A DNA stretch of 64,000 bases, taken from Notamacropus eugenii (lineage: Eukaryota > Chordata > Mammalia > Diprotodontia > Macropodidae). The position numbers and the translations under genes were made by a program. Positions 55,020 through 64,000 of this stretch are shown piece by piece. Numbering within the stretch: the stretch's first letter is position 1; each line of letters starts with the position of its first letter. The notes under the pieces are model-generated. The model was not told the DNA's origin. It saw nothing but the letters and a program-made list of their open reading frames with translations, and did no database searches. The stretch is from positions 56,904,919 through 56,968,918 of the forward strand of contig NC_092875.1 in assembly GCF_028372415.1 (NCBI RefSeq), given 5' to 3'.

Positions 55020-55790
55020 TAAAACCCTCCTCTGACTCTCCTTTCCAGAAATTTTGGCAAGCATTTTCTCCACTGGCTATCTCTACTTGCTCACCACTTT
55101 GACTCTTCTGTGACCCTTATGACTGGACTTCTGCCCCTACCATAACCAGATCTGCCCTTTGTAGGGTCACCAAAGACCAACATCCCAATCACGGCATTCA
55201 GTGACAGTTTTTTTCAGTGCTCCTCCTTCTTGATTTCCTATGACTTTCAACAGTGTTGACTATTCTCTTTTGATAGAGAACTTTCTACTGTCTCTTTTCT
55301 TGGTTTCACAAGGACTCTCCTCCTCTCAAACCACTCCTTTCCTGTTTTTTTCAATACCTCTTCATTCTCTTCCAGATCCTTTAAAGCAGTATTTTCAGAG
55401 GGCTTATTCATGACCCTTTCTTCTTTTCTTGGTCTATTCTAGAGGCAGCTAGGTAGCACAGTGGATAGAGGCCTGGATCTGGAGTCAGGAAGACTTCAAA
55501 TCTGATCTCTGAAACCTACCAGCTGTATGACCTTGGGTAAGTCACCACTGTCTGCCTCAATTTTCTCAATCTCAAAATGGGGATAATAATAGTACCTACC
55601 TCCCCAGAGCTGCTGTAGATAATATTTGTAAAGCACTTATCGTAGTATCTGGCATATAATAATTGTTTCCATACTTCTCTCCTTTGGTGACCTTATTCAG
55701 TCCCATATCTTCAGCTACCATATATATTTAAATGACTCCCAAATGTACGTCTCTAGTTCTGACCTCCAGACCCACATCTAGCATAGTGAG
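55020..55790 (+). repeat. L2 LINE ORF with nested SINE
   Basis: L2 text includes TTTCAACAGTGTTGACTATT (the 'F..T.DH' region), GAGGGCTTATTCATGACCC, and after the SINE TTTAAATGACTCCCAAATGT and CCTCCAGACCCACATCTAG. The SINE (55442-55668, plus) has GCAGCTAGGTAGCACAGTGG and TTGTAAAGCACTTATCG. Confidence 0.75.
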
Positions 55791-55799
55791 AGAGTAGAG

Positions 55800-56130
55800 G
55801 CATCCATGGTAGATCATGGTATCGATCTGATTGCCCAGAGATTGATGTTAGGTCTTTTGTATTTAATATTTTTTTATATTTATATTTTCATTTTTCAGAT
55901 AAATCTGGAAGAAGTAGAAAATCTCCAGTTTTTCAAATAGAAACTAAGCTCCCTTTTTGAATGAAAAGTTGAGTCTGCATATATAACTTTTAGAAAGATC
56001 TCATGGCTGAAAATTTGTAGGTAAGATTCACCCAGTACAGCCAGAACAAAGGTAAGAAAAGGCAGTAGGCAAAATAGCCCATACTAATTATAATATGATG
56101 AACTTCCAGATATCTGTTATGTTATAGAGA
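55800..56130. other. Unassigned sequence
   Basis: No gene or repeat is recognised. Confidence 0.4.
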
Positions 56131-56134
56131 TCGA

Positions 56135-56393
56135 GGACAACTAGGTGGTGCAGTGGATAGAGTGCCAGTCCCATAAGTTGGGAAGGCTCAGCTTCCAGAG
56201 TTTAAATATGGCCTCATATACCTACTAGCTATGTGACCCTGGGCAATTCACTTTACCCTGTTTGCCTCAGTTTGCTCATCTGTAAAATGAGCTGGAGAAG
56301 GAAATGACAAGCCACTCCAATATCTTTGCCAAGGAAACCCCAAATGGGGTCATTGAAAGTTGGACATGACTGAAAACAACTGAACAACAAATA
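56135..56393 (+). repeat. tRNA-type SINE, near full length
   Basis: ACTAGGTGGTGCAGTGGATA head, TAGCTATGTGACCCTGGGCA, ATCTGTAAAATGAGCTGGAG, CCCCAAATGGGGTCATTGAA and an AACTGAACAACAAAT tail. Confidence 0.93.
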
Positions 56394-56399
56394 GAATGA

Positions 56400-57425
56400 G
56401 AAACCCAAAGTCAGGGTAGCTTTTATTCCTATCAGCCCAATATTTCCTGTAATTTAAAAGTTCCTCCCCCCCCAAATGTTAGGCATTATCCAAAAGGACA
56501 TCAGGAGGAAATCAAAAATTCTCTTTCTCCCCCCATACAAAAGCATGGTGGGTCCACACCTGAACAAGTCTGTGCACCCTACCTAAGGACAGACAGAATG
56601 GAACAAAACAAGAGTTCAGAACAAGGCAACTAAAATGATCAAGGGGAGGGAAACTGAGACTCAGAGCCATGAAATGACTTGCCTAAGTTCACACAGCTAG
56701 TAGAGTCAAAGCTAGAATTCAAACTCAAGTCTCCCCAGTCCCAAAAGAGAGAGGACCCCACAGGACTATGTGAATGGTGAAAATGACTAGAAAGAAGGGG
56801 AAGTCCCTAGTGCTGAATGACCCATGAGCAAAAACTGCCTACTCCATCTACAGAATAAGGGAGGATAGGGAATGGTCAACTTCATTCCTTCTACAGACAA
56901 GCACGCCTCCTCAAGTTGGTTTCAGCAATGGGAAGCTCCATCTTAGAGAATCTGAGTGGCACTTACCTATCTATGTCTCAGTTTCTCTTTCTCAATGGTA
57001 AGAATCTTCATTGCCCTTCAAGATCTGGTGAGGGGGGAGCAACTAGGATTCTTGTGGGGATGGAGTAAAGAATGCTGAAAAACAGCTACTAGAAAAATGC
57101 AAGGGGATGTGATTTATTAATGTAGATTCTCAGTGAGTGTGGAGCGAGGGTGGTAGTGGATAGGACTGGAGCATCATCTACACTTGCTGCTTAGCAGACT
57201 AGAAAATCTAAAGAAAGTCTTTGAATTCAGTCTCCTTTAGACATGAATAATAGGACAAGTGGAGTATAATGCTGTTATTGAGACCATAGAGATAGAAATA
57301 CACACTACAATTAAGAATTTGTTGGTCTTGATGAGGAATTTGATCAAAACACTTGCTCTGCAAATTAGAGTCTTAGAGTACTGCCTGTAGGACTGAAAAG
57401 TTAGATCGTTCAGCCTGTGAAACTC
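56400..57425. other. Mostly unassigned, one MIR
   Basis: A minus-strand MIR piece (56640-56745; GGAAACTGAGACTCAGAGCC) is the only recognised repeat. Confidence 0.45.
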
Positions 57426-57429
57426 CTAG

Positions 57430-57858
57430 ACATCCTTTAAAAACAAACTTTAAAAAGAATGACTTGTCTAGGGTCACACAACTGGTATATATCAGAGGTT
57501 AATAGAACTTGAGCCCAGGTCTTCCTGGCTCTAAGAGACAAAGAGAGGGATGACTAGACCTGACTGGAAAATATCCCTCCCTAAAAGGCAGAAATGAAGA
57601 CAAGTATTAGCGTTCCCAGTTTAACTTAGTAGTAGTTGTGGTAATAATAACATTTTGCATTTCTATAGTGCTCTAAGATTTACAAAGCACTTTGAATATC
57701 TCATCTGAAGTTCACATCTCTCTAGGTATTATTATCCTCCTGTTACTGATGAGAAAACTGAAGTTCTGATAGGTCAGCGCCATAGCTAGTCAATGAAAAG
57801 ACTTGGAACTTGAACCCAGGTCTACTTACTCTGAATCCGGCACTCTATCTGGGAAATA
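57430..57858 (-). repeat. Two minus-strand SINE/MIR copies
   Basis: 57430-57540 shows TCTAGGGTCACACAACTGG and CTTGAGCCCAGGTCTTCC. 57615-57858 shows TTTACAAAGCACTTTGAAT, TATTATTATCCTCCTGTTAC and TGAACCCAGGTCTACTTA. Confidence 0.7.
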
Positions 57859-57859
57859 G

Positions 57860-58200
57860 TCAACCAGCATTTACAAACGCCTACTATGTGCCAGGCACTG
57901 AGGGGGAAATGTCCCTGCTTTCAGGGAGTTCACTCAAAGTGTGATGGGAAAGACAACATGCAAACAACGAGATGTAGGAATGAGATGTAGGCTGGATAAA
58001 TTAAAGCCACTAAGATTGAGGAGGACAGGGAAAGGCCTCTTTAAAAGGTAAGACTCTAAGCTGAGACTTGAAGGTAGCCAGGGAAGCTAGGAGGTAGGGA
58101 TGAGGACGTAGAGCATTCCATATACGGGGGACAGTCAGTGCAAACACTTGGAGATCAATAAAAAATGAAGACAAGAGAAGGAGAGAATACTGGTGTCTGA
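57860..58200 (+). repeat. Old interspersed repeat
   Basis: CCTACTATGTGCCAGGCACT, CTTTCAGGGAGTTCACTCAA, CTAAGCTGAGACTTGAAGGT and GAGCATTCCATATACGGGGG are in the order seen at the other copies. Confidence 0.55.
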
Positions 58201-58367
58201 AAAAACACCATTCCATGGCCATCATGTAACCTAAGCCCTGAACCTTTATTTTCTTTTGCTTTTTTCTGTCTTGTTTTACATAGGGTTGACCTATTATGTA
58301 ATATATACATATATTTCATATGCAATATATATGTAATTATGCAATATACAAAATACCTATGTAATAT

Positions 58368-58515
58368 GTGGGTTCAAATCCCAGATCTGTTATTCATTAA
58401 CCAAGTCACTTCCCCCATCTGGGTCTTCAATTTATCTCCTCTGGAAAAAATATTATGGCTTGGGCTAGATGACCTGCAAGGTCTTATCCTGATCTAAATC
58501 CCATATTCCTATGAG
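58368..58515 (+). repeat. CORE-SINE
   Basis: TGGGTTCAAATCCCAGATCT, AACCAAGTCACTTCC, GCTTGGGCTAGATGACCTGC and CCTGATCTAAATCCCATATT. Confidence 0.7.
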
Positions 58516-58519
58516 CTTT

Positions 58520-60520
58520 TGTTTTTTACCTTGAACTGGTTGAATCAAACCTATACCAAAGAAGTATCTTCTCTTGGACCTCAGAGATACACCTAAGAAG
58601 GTAATGGCAGAATTTGTCTAGGGGTGCCCAGACAGAGAGTGGACTTGGACCTTCACTTGTGTGAGTACAGGTCTGATAGCCCAGTGGATGTTTTGGTTTT
58701 TTATTACTGGGTCTCCAGGTCTTTCCTAAAGGGTTACTAGGGCCTTCACAAACCATGTCCTATTCAGGAAAAATAATATTTCCCTCCATTTGTCCCTGGT
58801 CTGTCCAAGAGGCCAGACTTACCTTTGAAAGGGACTGGCAAGGTATTTCTGTTTCCCCCCTCAGCCTCTCCTCCTGAGGGGACTGTTCGTACTTGGGATA
58901 GGTGGGCAGAGTGTGGAAATTAAAAATCCCATTATATGATTCTTAGGAAGAAGTCAGGGACAGCTCTGTCCCAGAGGGACTCTGCTCACTACAAACAATC
59001 TTTCCCTCGAGGGCTTGAAATGATGGAAACACTGATTATGATTTTACTCCTGGGACTGTTAGATTATCAGAAGTCTCACAGCTTGAAGGAAAAAAAAATC
59101 AAAACTTTGTGCTCCAGGATCCTCTCCCACAGGTCCCAGGGAGTTACTGAAGTCAGTGAGAAAAAGCTTTCTTGAGATTCAGTAATATAGCATTACTATG
59201 AGTATACTGGTTATTGTCATGAATTTTTGAAGAAGTAATAAGTCTGGGATCACAAAAACCACTACATAATTGCTCAAATGCAACCTATTGCAATTTCCTC
59301 CAACTTCTCAGTTGTATATATAGCCTAGTTCCTCCACCAAAAATGAAAACCAGCCTCATGGTAGCTGGTGGGTCAGCATTTACTCAAATCCACAGGTCAT
59401 GAGCTCATTTTTACCAGACCAAGACAATATAATGTAATTCTTTTAAAGTGTACGTCCCCTCACCCCACCTCAAACAAAACATACCTAAGTTCCAGGTTCT
59501 CTTTGGATCAGCATCTATTGAAATCCAAAACTCATAAGCCCCTAAATGAGGTCCTCTTTTACAAATTAAGTCAGATTATACGTTAATTCAAAGCAAAAGA
59601 CACTCAAGCAGAGTAACAAAATAACCAATAAGGAAAAAGGCACCCATATGTACAAGGAGCACAGTTTCCTACAGATGACCATGCTCCTCCCCCAGATAAT
59701 CACATTCCTAGGGTTTTATCCCAGCGGGGAGAATTCTCTGCCTCTGAAACTGCCACCTTGTGATCTCCTAGAGCTAGTGATATCATCCATGGCCAAGCTG
59801 CTAGAATGCCTCTTCCCCACAGGAAATATTTTTAGATAGCCCATGCTTGGGGATATTTTAGGTATTGTGTGAGTCAGACCCACAGTTTCACCCAGTCAAC
59901 AAAGCAAACAGGTAAAATCTGTCTTTTTATAGTACTGCTTTTCCTCAGTGGAAGTACCCTCAAACCCATCCAATTTTTGGTTTGAGTAAATTCCTTTCAA
60001 CTCTGGTATCTCTGGTAGCCAATATCACCATCATAAAAATCACTCCTAAATTAACTAAACAGCACTAAAGGAGTGGGAGTGAAGCTGGAGACTTTTGGTG
60101 TACATTCCTACAGGTACATCTAAGTCACTGTCCTCTTCACATAAAATTATAACAGTACATGGTTTGCAAGTTAATAGCCTCAATGGTAGATCATATCTTT
60201 ATGTTCATGCAACTGAGTGATGTGGAGGATATAAAATCCCAGAGCTTCTATGGTTGATTTTTTTTAAACATTTGACTCAATAGAATTGGATGCATTCTTG
60301 AAAGCTACCCTCAGACAAAACCTTTCCCACATATATGCTAAAATTATACAAGTCCCCATGACAGATGTGATTTAGGATATCATTTTGTTCAAATCTTTTA
60401 ATTATTGATGACAAGCAAGATGCCAAATTCAATGTTATGGATGTCCAAACCAAAGAGGAAGGACTGAGTGATGTTACCCATTACCAGGAGCACTTAGAGC
60501 ATAAATAGTCTACATCAGTG
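58520..60520. other. 2 kb without recognised gene or repeat
   Basis: No exon or repeat family is supported. The sequence is AT-rich with short frames only. Confidence 0.4.
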
Positions 60521-60529
60521 ATGTCTTTG

Positions 60530-60760
60530 ACAAGTTGGACATTAGTTCTAAGGTCCTCTGGGTTTTAGTTTTCTTATTTGTAAAATGAAGGGGTTGAACT
60601 AAGGAAGGGGCGGGGAACCCTTTAATGAAAGGATTTATTCTGTAAAACTTGGACTCAGTCAAAAGACCTAGAGGGCCACATGTGACCTCGAGGCCACAAG
60701 TTGCCCACCCCTGAACTAAGGTTTCCTCCAGTTCTCTTTCCTTACGACTTATGCTGAAGA
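60530..60760 (+). repeat. CORE-SINE split by a hAT-like MITE
   Basis: TTAGTTTTCTTATTTGTAAA then ATGAAGGGGTTG leads into the target site. TTTCCTCCAGTTCTC follows the MITE, as in the intact SINE. Confidence 0.75.
60605..60713. mobile_element. hAT/Charlie-like MITE, copy 2, with 8-bp target duplication
   Basis: A 109-bp element from AAGGGGCGGGGAACCC to GTTGCCCACCCCTG, with terminal inverted repeats. It is flanked by AACTAAGG at 60597-60604 and 60714-60721. The 8-bp duplication and termini fit the hAT superfamily. Its body matches copy 1 at 10.6 kb. Confidence 0.9.
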
Positions 60761-61156
60761 AGTTGCATAAGTTGCATACACTATTAAGAATGTATGTGAC
60801 AGGGGAAGAAGATGAGTCAGTCATGAATCAAGAATGAAGGACACCATATGGACAGCTTGTCATCCAACTACATTTGTAGCCCCAAGATATGACAAAAAAA
60901 ATAAACAAACAAAAAACAAAGACATTTAGAGTTTGGGCAGCATCTCCCGTGGAAGATATGAGTAAAGGTAGGGTGTGGTGGACTTTATAACTTAACATGT
61001 TTTTCAGTTCAGATACTGTCTCAAGAGAGTTCAGACACTTAAATCATGCACTTAGGCCAGGAATAGACATTGGCACCCATGAATACTCAGGAAGTGGTCA
61101 GTGGATCTTTGTTTGGAATGATAAATGGCCTATTTATTCTTTCTCCATCTTCCTGA

Positions 61157-61378
61157 TTGTTGTTGTTCATTTTTCAGTCATGTCTAATTCTCTGTGACCC
61201 CATTTGGGGTTTTCTTGGCAAAGATGCTGGAGTGGTTTGCTCATTTTTTACAGATGAGGTAAAGTGACTTGCCCAGGGTCACATAGCTAGTAAGTGTCTG
61301 AGGTGAGATTTGAACTCAGAAAGATGAGACTTCCTTACTCCAGGCTTGGACTCTATCCACTACACCACCTCACTGCCC
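61157..61378 (-). repeat. tRNA-type SINE, near full length
   Basis: TTCATTTTTCAGTCATGTCT, GACCCCATTTGGGGTTTTCT, GTCACATAGCTAGTAAGTGT and CTCTATCCACTACACCACC. Minus orientation. Confidence 0.92.
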
Positions 61379-61379
61379 A

Positions 61380-61685
61380 AACAACAACCCATTTCCGTAT
61401 ATAATCATGATCTATTTAGCAGTTAATTTCTATATCCTTCATTCCTCCTTGATCCCCTATCCTCTTTCCATCTTCCCTCCTCCTCCCCATTCTTTCCTCC
61501 TCTCTCTTCCCTCTCTCCCCATAGAGCATCTGTATCCATGTTAGTCCTCCCTGACTGATGACACACTAAACTAATAAATGTGTTTTTTAATCTCACCCTT
61601 AATTTTTGCTTTCTTTAAGACGGATATGGAGAAGAATGTACTAATTATCTGAGTAAATATACTAGCTCTACATTATCAGGGAAAA
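61380..61685. other. Unassigned sequence with pyrimidine-rich tract
   Basis: A CT-rich stretch (about 61440-61525) is the only notable content. Confidence 0.45.
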
Positions 61686-61689
61686 GGGG

Positions 61690-61945
61690 AAGGAAACAAG
61701 CACTTATTAAGTGCCTACTGTATGTAAGACATTGTGCTAAACACTTTATATTACCTCATTTGATTCTCACAGCCCCGGGAGATAGGTGGTATTTGGATGG
61801 CTATTTTACAGATGAGGAAACTGAGGCAAAGAGGTTAAATGTCTTGTCCAGGGTCACATAGCTAGTAAGTGTCTGAGACCAGATTTGAACTAAGGATTTC
61901 TTGACTCCAGGTCCAGCTTTCTACCTACTGCCTTGCCTAGCTAGG
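61690..61945 (-). repeat. CORE-SINE, near full length
   Basis: ACAAGCACTTATTAAGTGCC, TTTGATTCTCACAGCCCCG, CAGATGAGGAAACTGAGGCA and GTCACATAGCTAGTAAGTGT, ending CTTGCCTAGCTAGG. Confidence 0.92.
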
Positions 61946-61999
61946 CTTTCATGCTTTGTAGTATTTGCAATTGGGGGTAACTCAATAAGAAAAAATGTA

Positions 62000-62636
62000 A
62001 ATTAATCCTCTTTAAGACAAATTTTAAAAGGGAAAAGGACCTACATATACAAAAATATTTATAGCAGGTCTTTTTGTGGTGTCTAAGAATTGGCAATTTG
62101 AGGGAATGCCCATTAATTGAGGAATGGCAGAACAAGTTGTGGTATATGAATGTAATGGAATACTATTGTGCTATAAGAAATGATGAGCAAGCAGGCTTCA
62201 GAAAAATCTGGAAAGACTTATATGAACTGATGCTGAGTAAAGTGAGCAGAACCAGGAGAACATAACAACATAACAGCCACAGTGTGCGAGGACTAATTTT
62301 GATAGACTTAGCCCCTCTCAGTAATGCAATGACCTAAAACTTTTCCAAAAGGACTCATGATGGAAAATGCCATTTGCATGTAGAGAAAGATGGAGTTGGA
62401 TTGCTTTTCTCTTTGTTTTGTTTTCTTTCCCATGGTTTCTTCCATTCATCATAATTCTTCTGTGCAACATGACTAATGTGAAAATGTGTTGAGTAGGAAT
62501 GTGCATCTGGAGCCCATATCAGATTGCATGCCATCTTGGGGAGGTAGTGGGGAGAGAGGGGGAGAAAATTTAAATTTATGGAAGTAAATGTTGAAAACTG
62601 AAAATAAATAAATAAATTTTTTAAAAAATAAATAAA
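62000..62636 (+). repeat. L1 LINE 3' end, copy A
   Basis: The frame shows ECPLIEEWQNKLWYMNVMEY followed by CAIRNDEQAGFRKIWKDLYE, the L1 ORF2 C-terminus. The 3' UTR ends in an AAATAAATAAATAAA-type tail near 62590-62636. It is 5'-truncated. Confidence 0.85.
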
Positions 62637-63125
62637 TGAGAAATATGAGCAGGCAGATTTCGGAAAAACCTGAGAAGATCTACACGAACTGATGTTGAGT
62701 GAAGGAAGCAGAATCAAGAGAACATTGTACACAGTAACAACATTGTGCAATGATCATCTATGATATACTTAGCTCTTCTCAGCAATACAGTGATCCGAGA
62801 TGATTCCAAAAGACTCATGGTGGAAAACATCATCCAGAGAAAGAACTGATGGAGTCTGAATGCAGATTGAAAAATACTTTCGCTTTGTTGTTTTTTTTTA
62901 TGGTTTTTTCCTTTTGTTATGTTTCTTCTTTCACAACATGATTAATGTGAAAATATGTTTAATATGATTGCACGTGTATAACCTATATCAGATTGCTTGC
63001 CTTCTTGGTGAGGGGAAGAGAGGAAAGGAAAGGAAGGGAGAAAAATTTTGAATTCAAAATCTTAAAAAAAATTAAATGTTGAAAAGTACCTTTATATGTA
63101 ATTGGAAAAAAGAAAATACTATTTA
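62637..63125 (+). repeat. L1 LINE 3' end, copy B
   Basis: Starts again within the ORF2 C-terminus (CAGATTTCGGAAAAACCTG) directly after the A-rich tail of copy A. It repeats the 3' UTR to AATTGGAAAAAAGAAAATAC. Confidence 0.8.
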
Positions 63126-63149
63126 CATTAAAAAAAAATTTTTATGTCT

Positions 63150-64000
63150 TCTCTTTTCCCTCTATATTCTCTTGGTGACATCATCAGATTCTGGAAATCA
63201 GCTGATTCTCATTCCTGTATATCCAACCATAGCCTCTCTCTTGAGCTCCAGTCTTGAATCACTGTATGCTGGCCAGCATCTCTAACTCAATCTATCCTAA
63301 ACTAACTCATTATCATTTCCCCCAAACTTTCTCCTTTTCCTAGCTTTTCTGTTTCAGTGGAGAACACTATTCTTCAAGTCATTCAGGTTTGAAACCTCAG
63401 AGTTTTCTCTGAAGGACTCTTCTGTCTCCTTCATCCCCCACATACAATGAGTTGCCAAGCCATGGAAAGGGAGAAGGGTGAGGAGATCAGAAAATGACCA
63501 GGGTGAAAGAGTATGGTTGCATCTGGGTCTGCTGGATATAGTAGGATCTCATCAATCAGTACAGTCCAGCCCCTGGGCAGAAGCTCCAAATCTTCTACAG
63601 GGCATTATCTCTGGAGGTCAGGTGGGAAACTACATCAGTAGCAATAATGTCAAAGGTAAGAAAAAGGTGACTGAAAAAGCATGACCAGGCTTGAAGCCAG
63701 CAAGCAAATGGTAAGATGCCCAGGGCTCCTCCTTCACCCCTGTCTCATGTGAAGGGAAGGCACTCTTTCTTGCCAAGATGCTCAAGTGGCCACATTCCAG
63801 TTCATCGTCTTCAGCAGATTAGCCCCCTGTCATCCCACTCTCTCATTTATCTTCAATCTCTTCTTGTCTTCTGGCTGCTTCCCTACCATCTATAAACATG
63901 CCCATGTCTCCCCTTTCATCAACAAACCCTCACTTGATCCATCCATCCCCAATAGCTGTCATCCCATATCTCTCCTCCCTTTTGAGGCTAAATTTTATTT
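63150..64000 (+). repeat. L2 LINE ORF pieces
   Basis: CTCTTGGTGACATCATCAG, CTAACTCATTATCATTTCCC (63150-63450) and, after about 300 bp of unassigned sequence, CATGCCCATGTCTCCCCTTT and AACCCTCACTTGATCCATCC (63770-64000) follow the L2 ORF. The element runs off the window. Confidence 0.7.

Overview
This is nuclear DNA from a mammal, most likely a marsupial. It carries multi-exon vertebrate genes with GT-AG introns, and very many MIR-type CORE-SINEs and L2 copies. It also has tRNA-headed SINEs of a type abundant in marsupials (a GTGGATAGAGC-like head, a long arm with CCCCAAATGGGGTCA-like text, often a 3' CORE part) and young-looking L1 3' ends. The species cannot be fixed by eye.

Layout. Positions 1-7.6 kb hold SYDE1 on the plus strand: 8 coding exons and 751 codons for a C2/RhoGAP protein. 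Positions 7.6-18.5 kb hold ILVBL (HACL2) on the minus strand: 15 coding exons and 627 codons for a thiamine-diphosphate 2-hydroxyacyl-CoA lyase. All exon phases close in both genes. The two genes are tail to tail, with their poly(A) signals about 60 bp apart. As I recall, the human genome has the same SYDE1/ILVBL arrangement. A CpG-rich promoter follows at 18.5-19.3 kb. From 19.3 to 44.7 kb and from 45.7 to 64 kb the window is almost entirely repeats. These are L1 3' ends, L2 pieces, CORE-SINEs in both orientations, a second non-LTR LINE family with a C-terminal zinc finger, hAT-like MITEs, solo LTRs and long microsatellites. The only other gene is an intact single-exon olfactory receptor of family 10 at 44,753-45,700 on the minus strand.

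How the genes relate. SYDE1 (Rho GTPase regulation) and ILVBL (ER fatty-acid alpha-oxidation) are functionally unrelated and simply adjacent. The receptor is a chemosensory gene with its own promoter.

Most notable observations. (1) A decayed partial copy of ILVBL exon 11, with its splice acceptor, lies in an earlier intron. (2) Four CCAAT boxes cluster in SYDE1 intron 7. (3) A SINE family appears to share its 3' tail with the zinc-finger LINE. (4) One copy of that LINE looks like a twin-primed 5' inversion. (5) A recent L1 insertion with a 16-bp target duplication sits just upstream of the olfactory receptor. (6) Several nested insertions have readable target-site duplications. I found no CRISPR array, rRNA or functional tRNA gene, and no prokaryote-like system.
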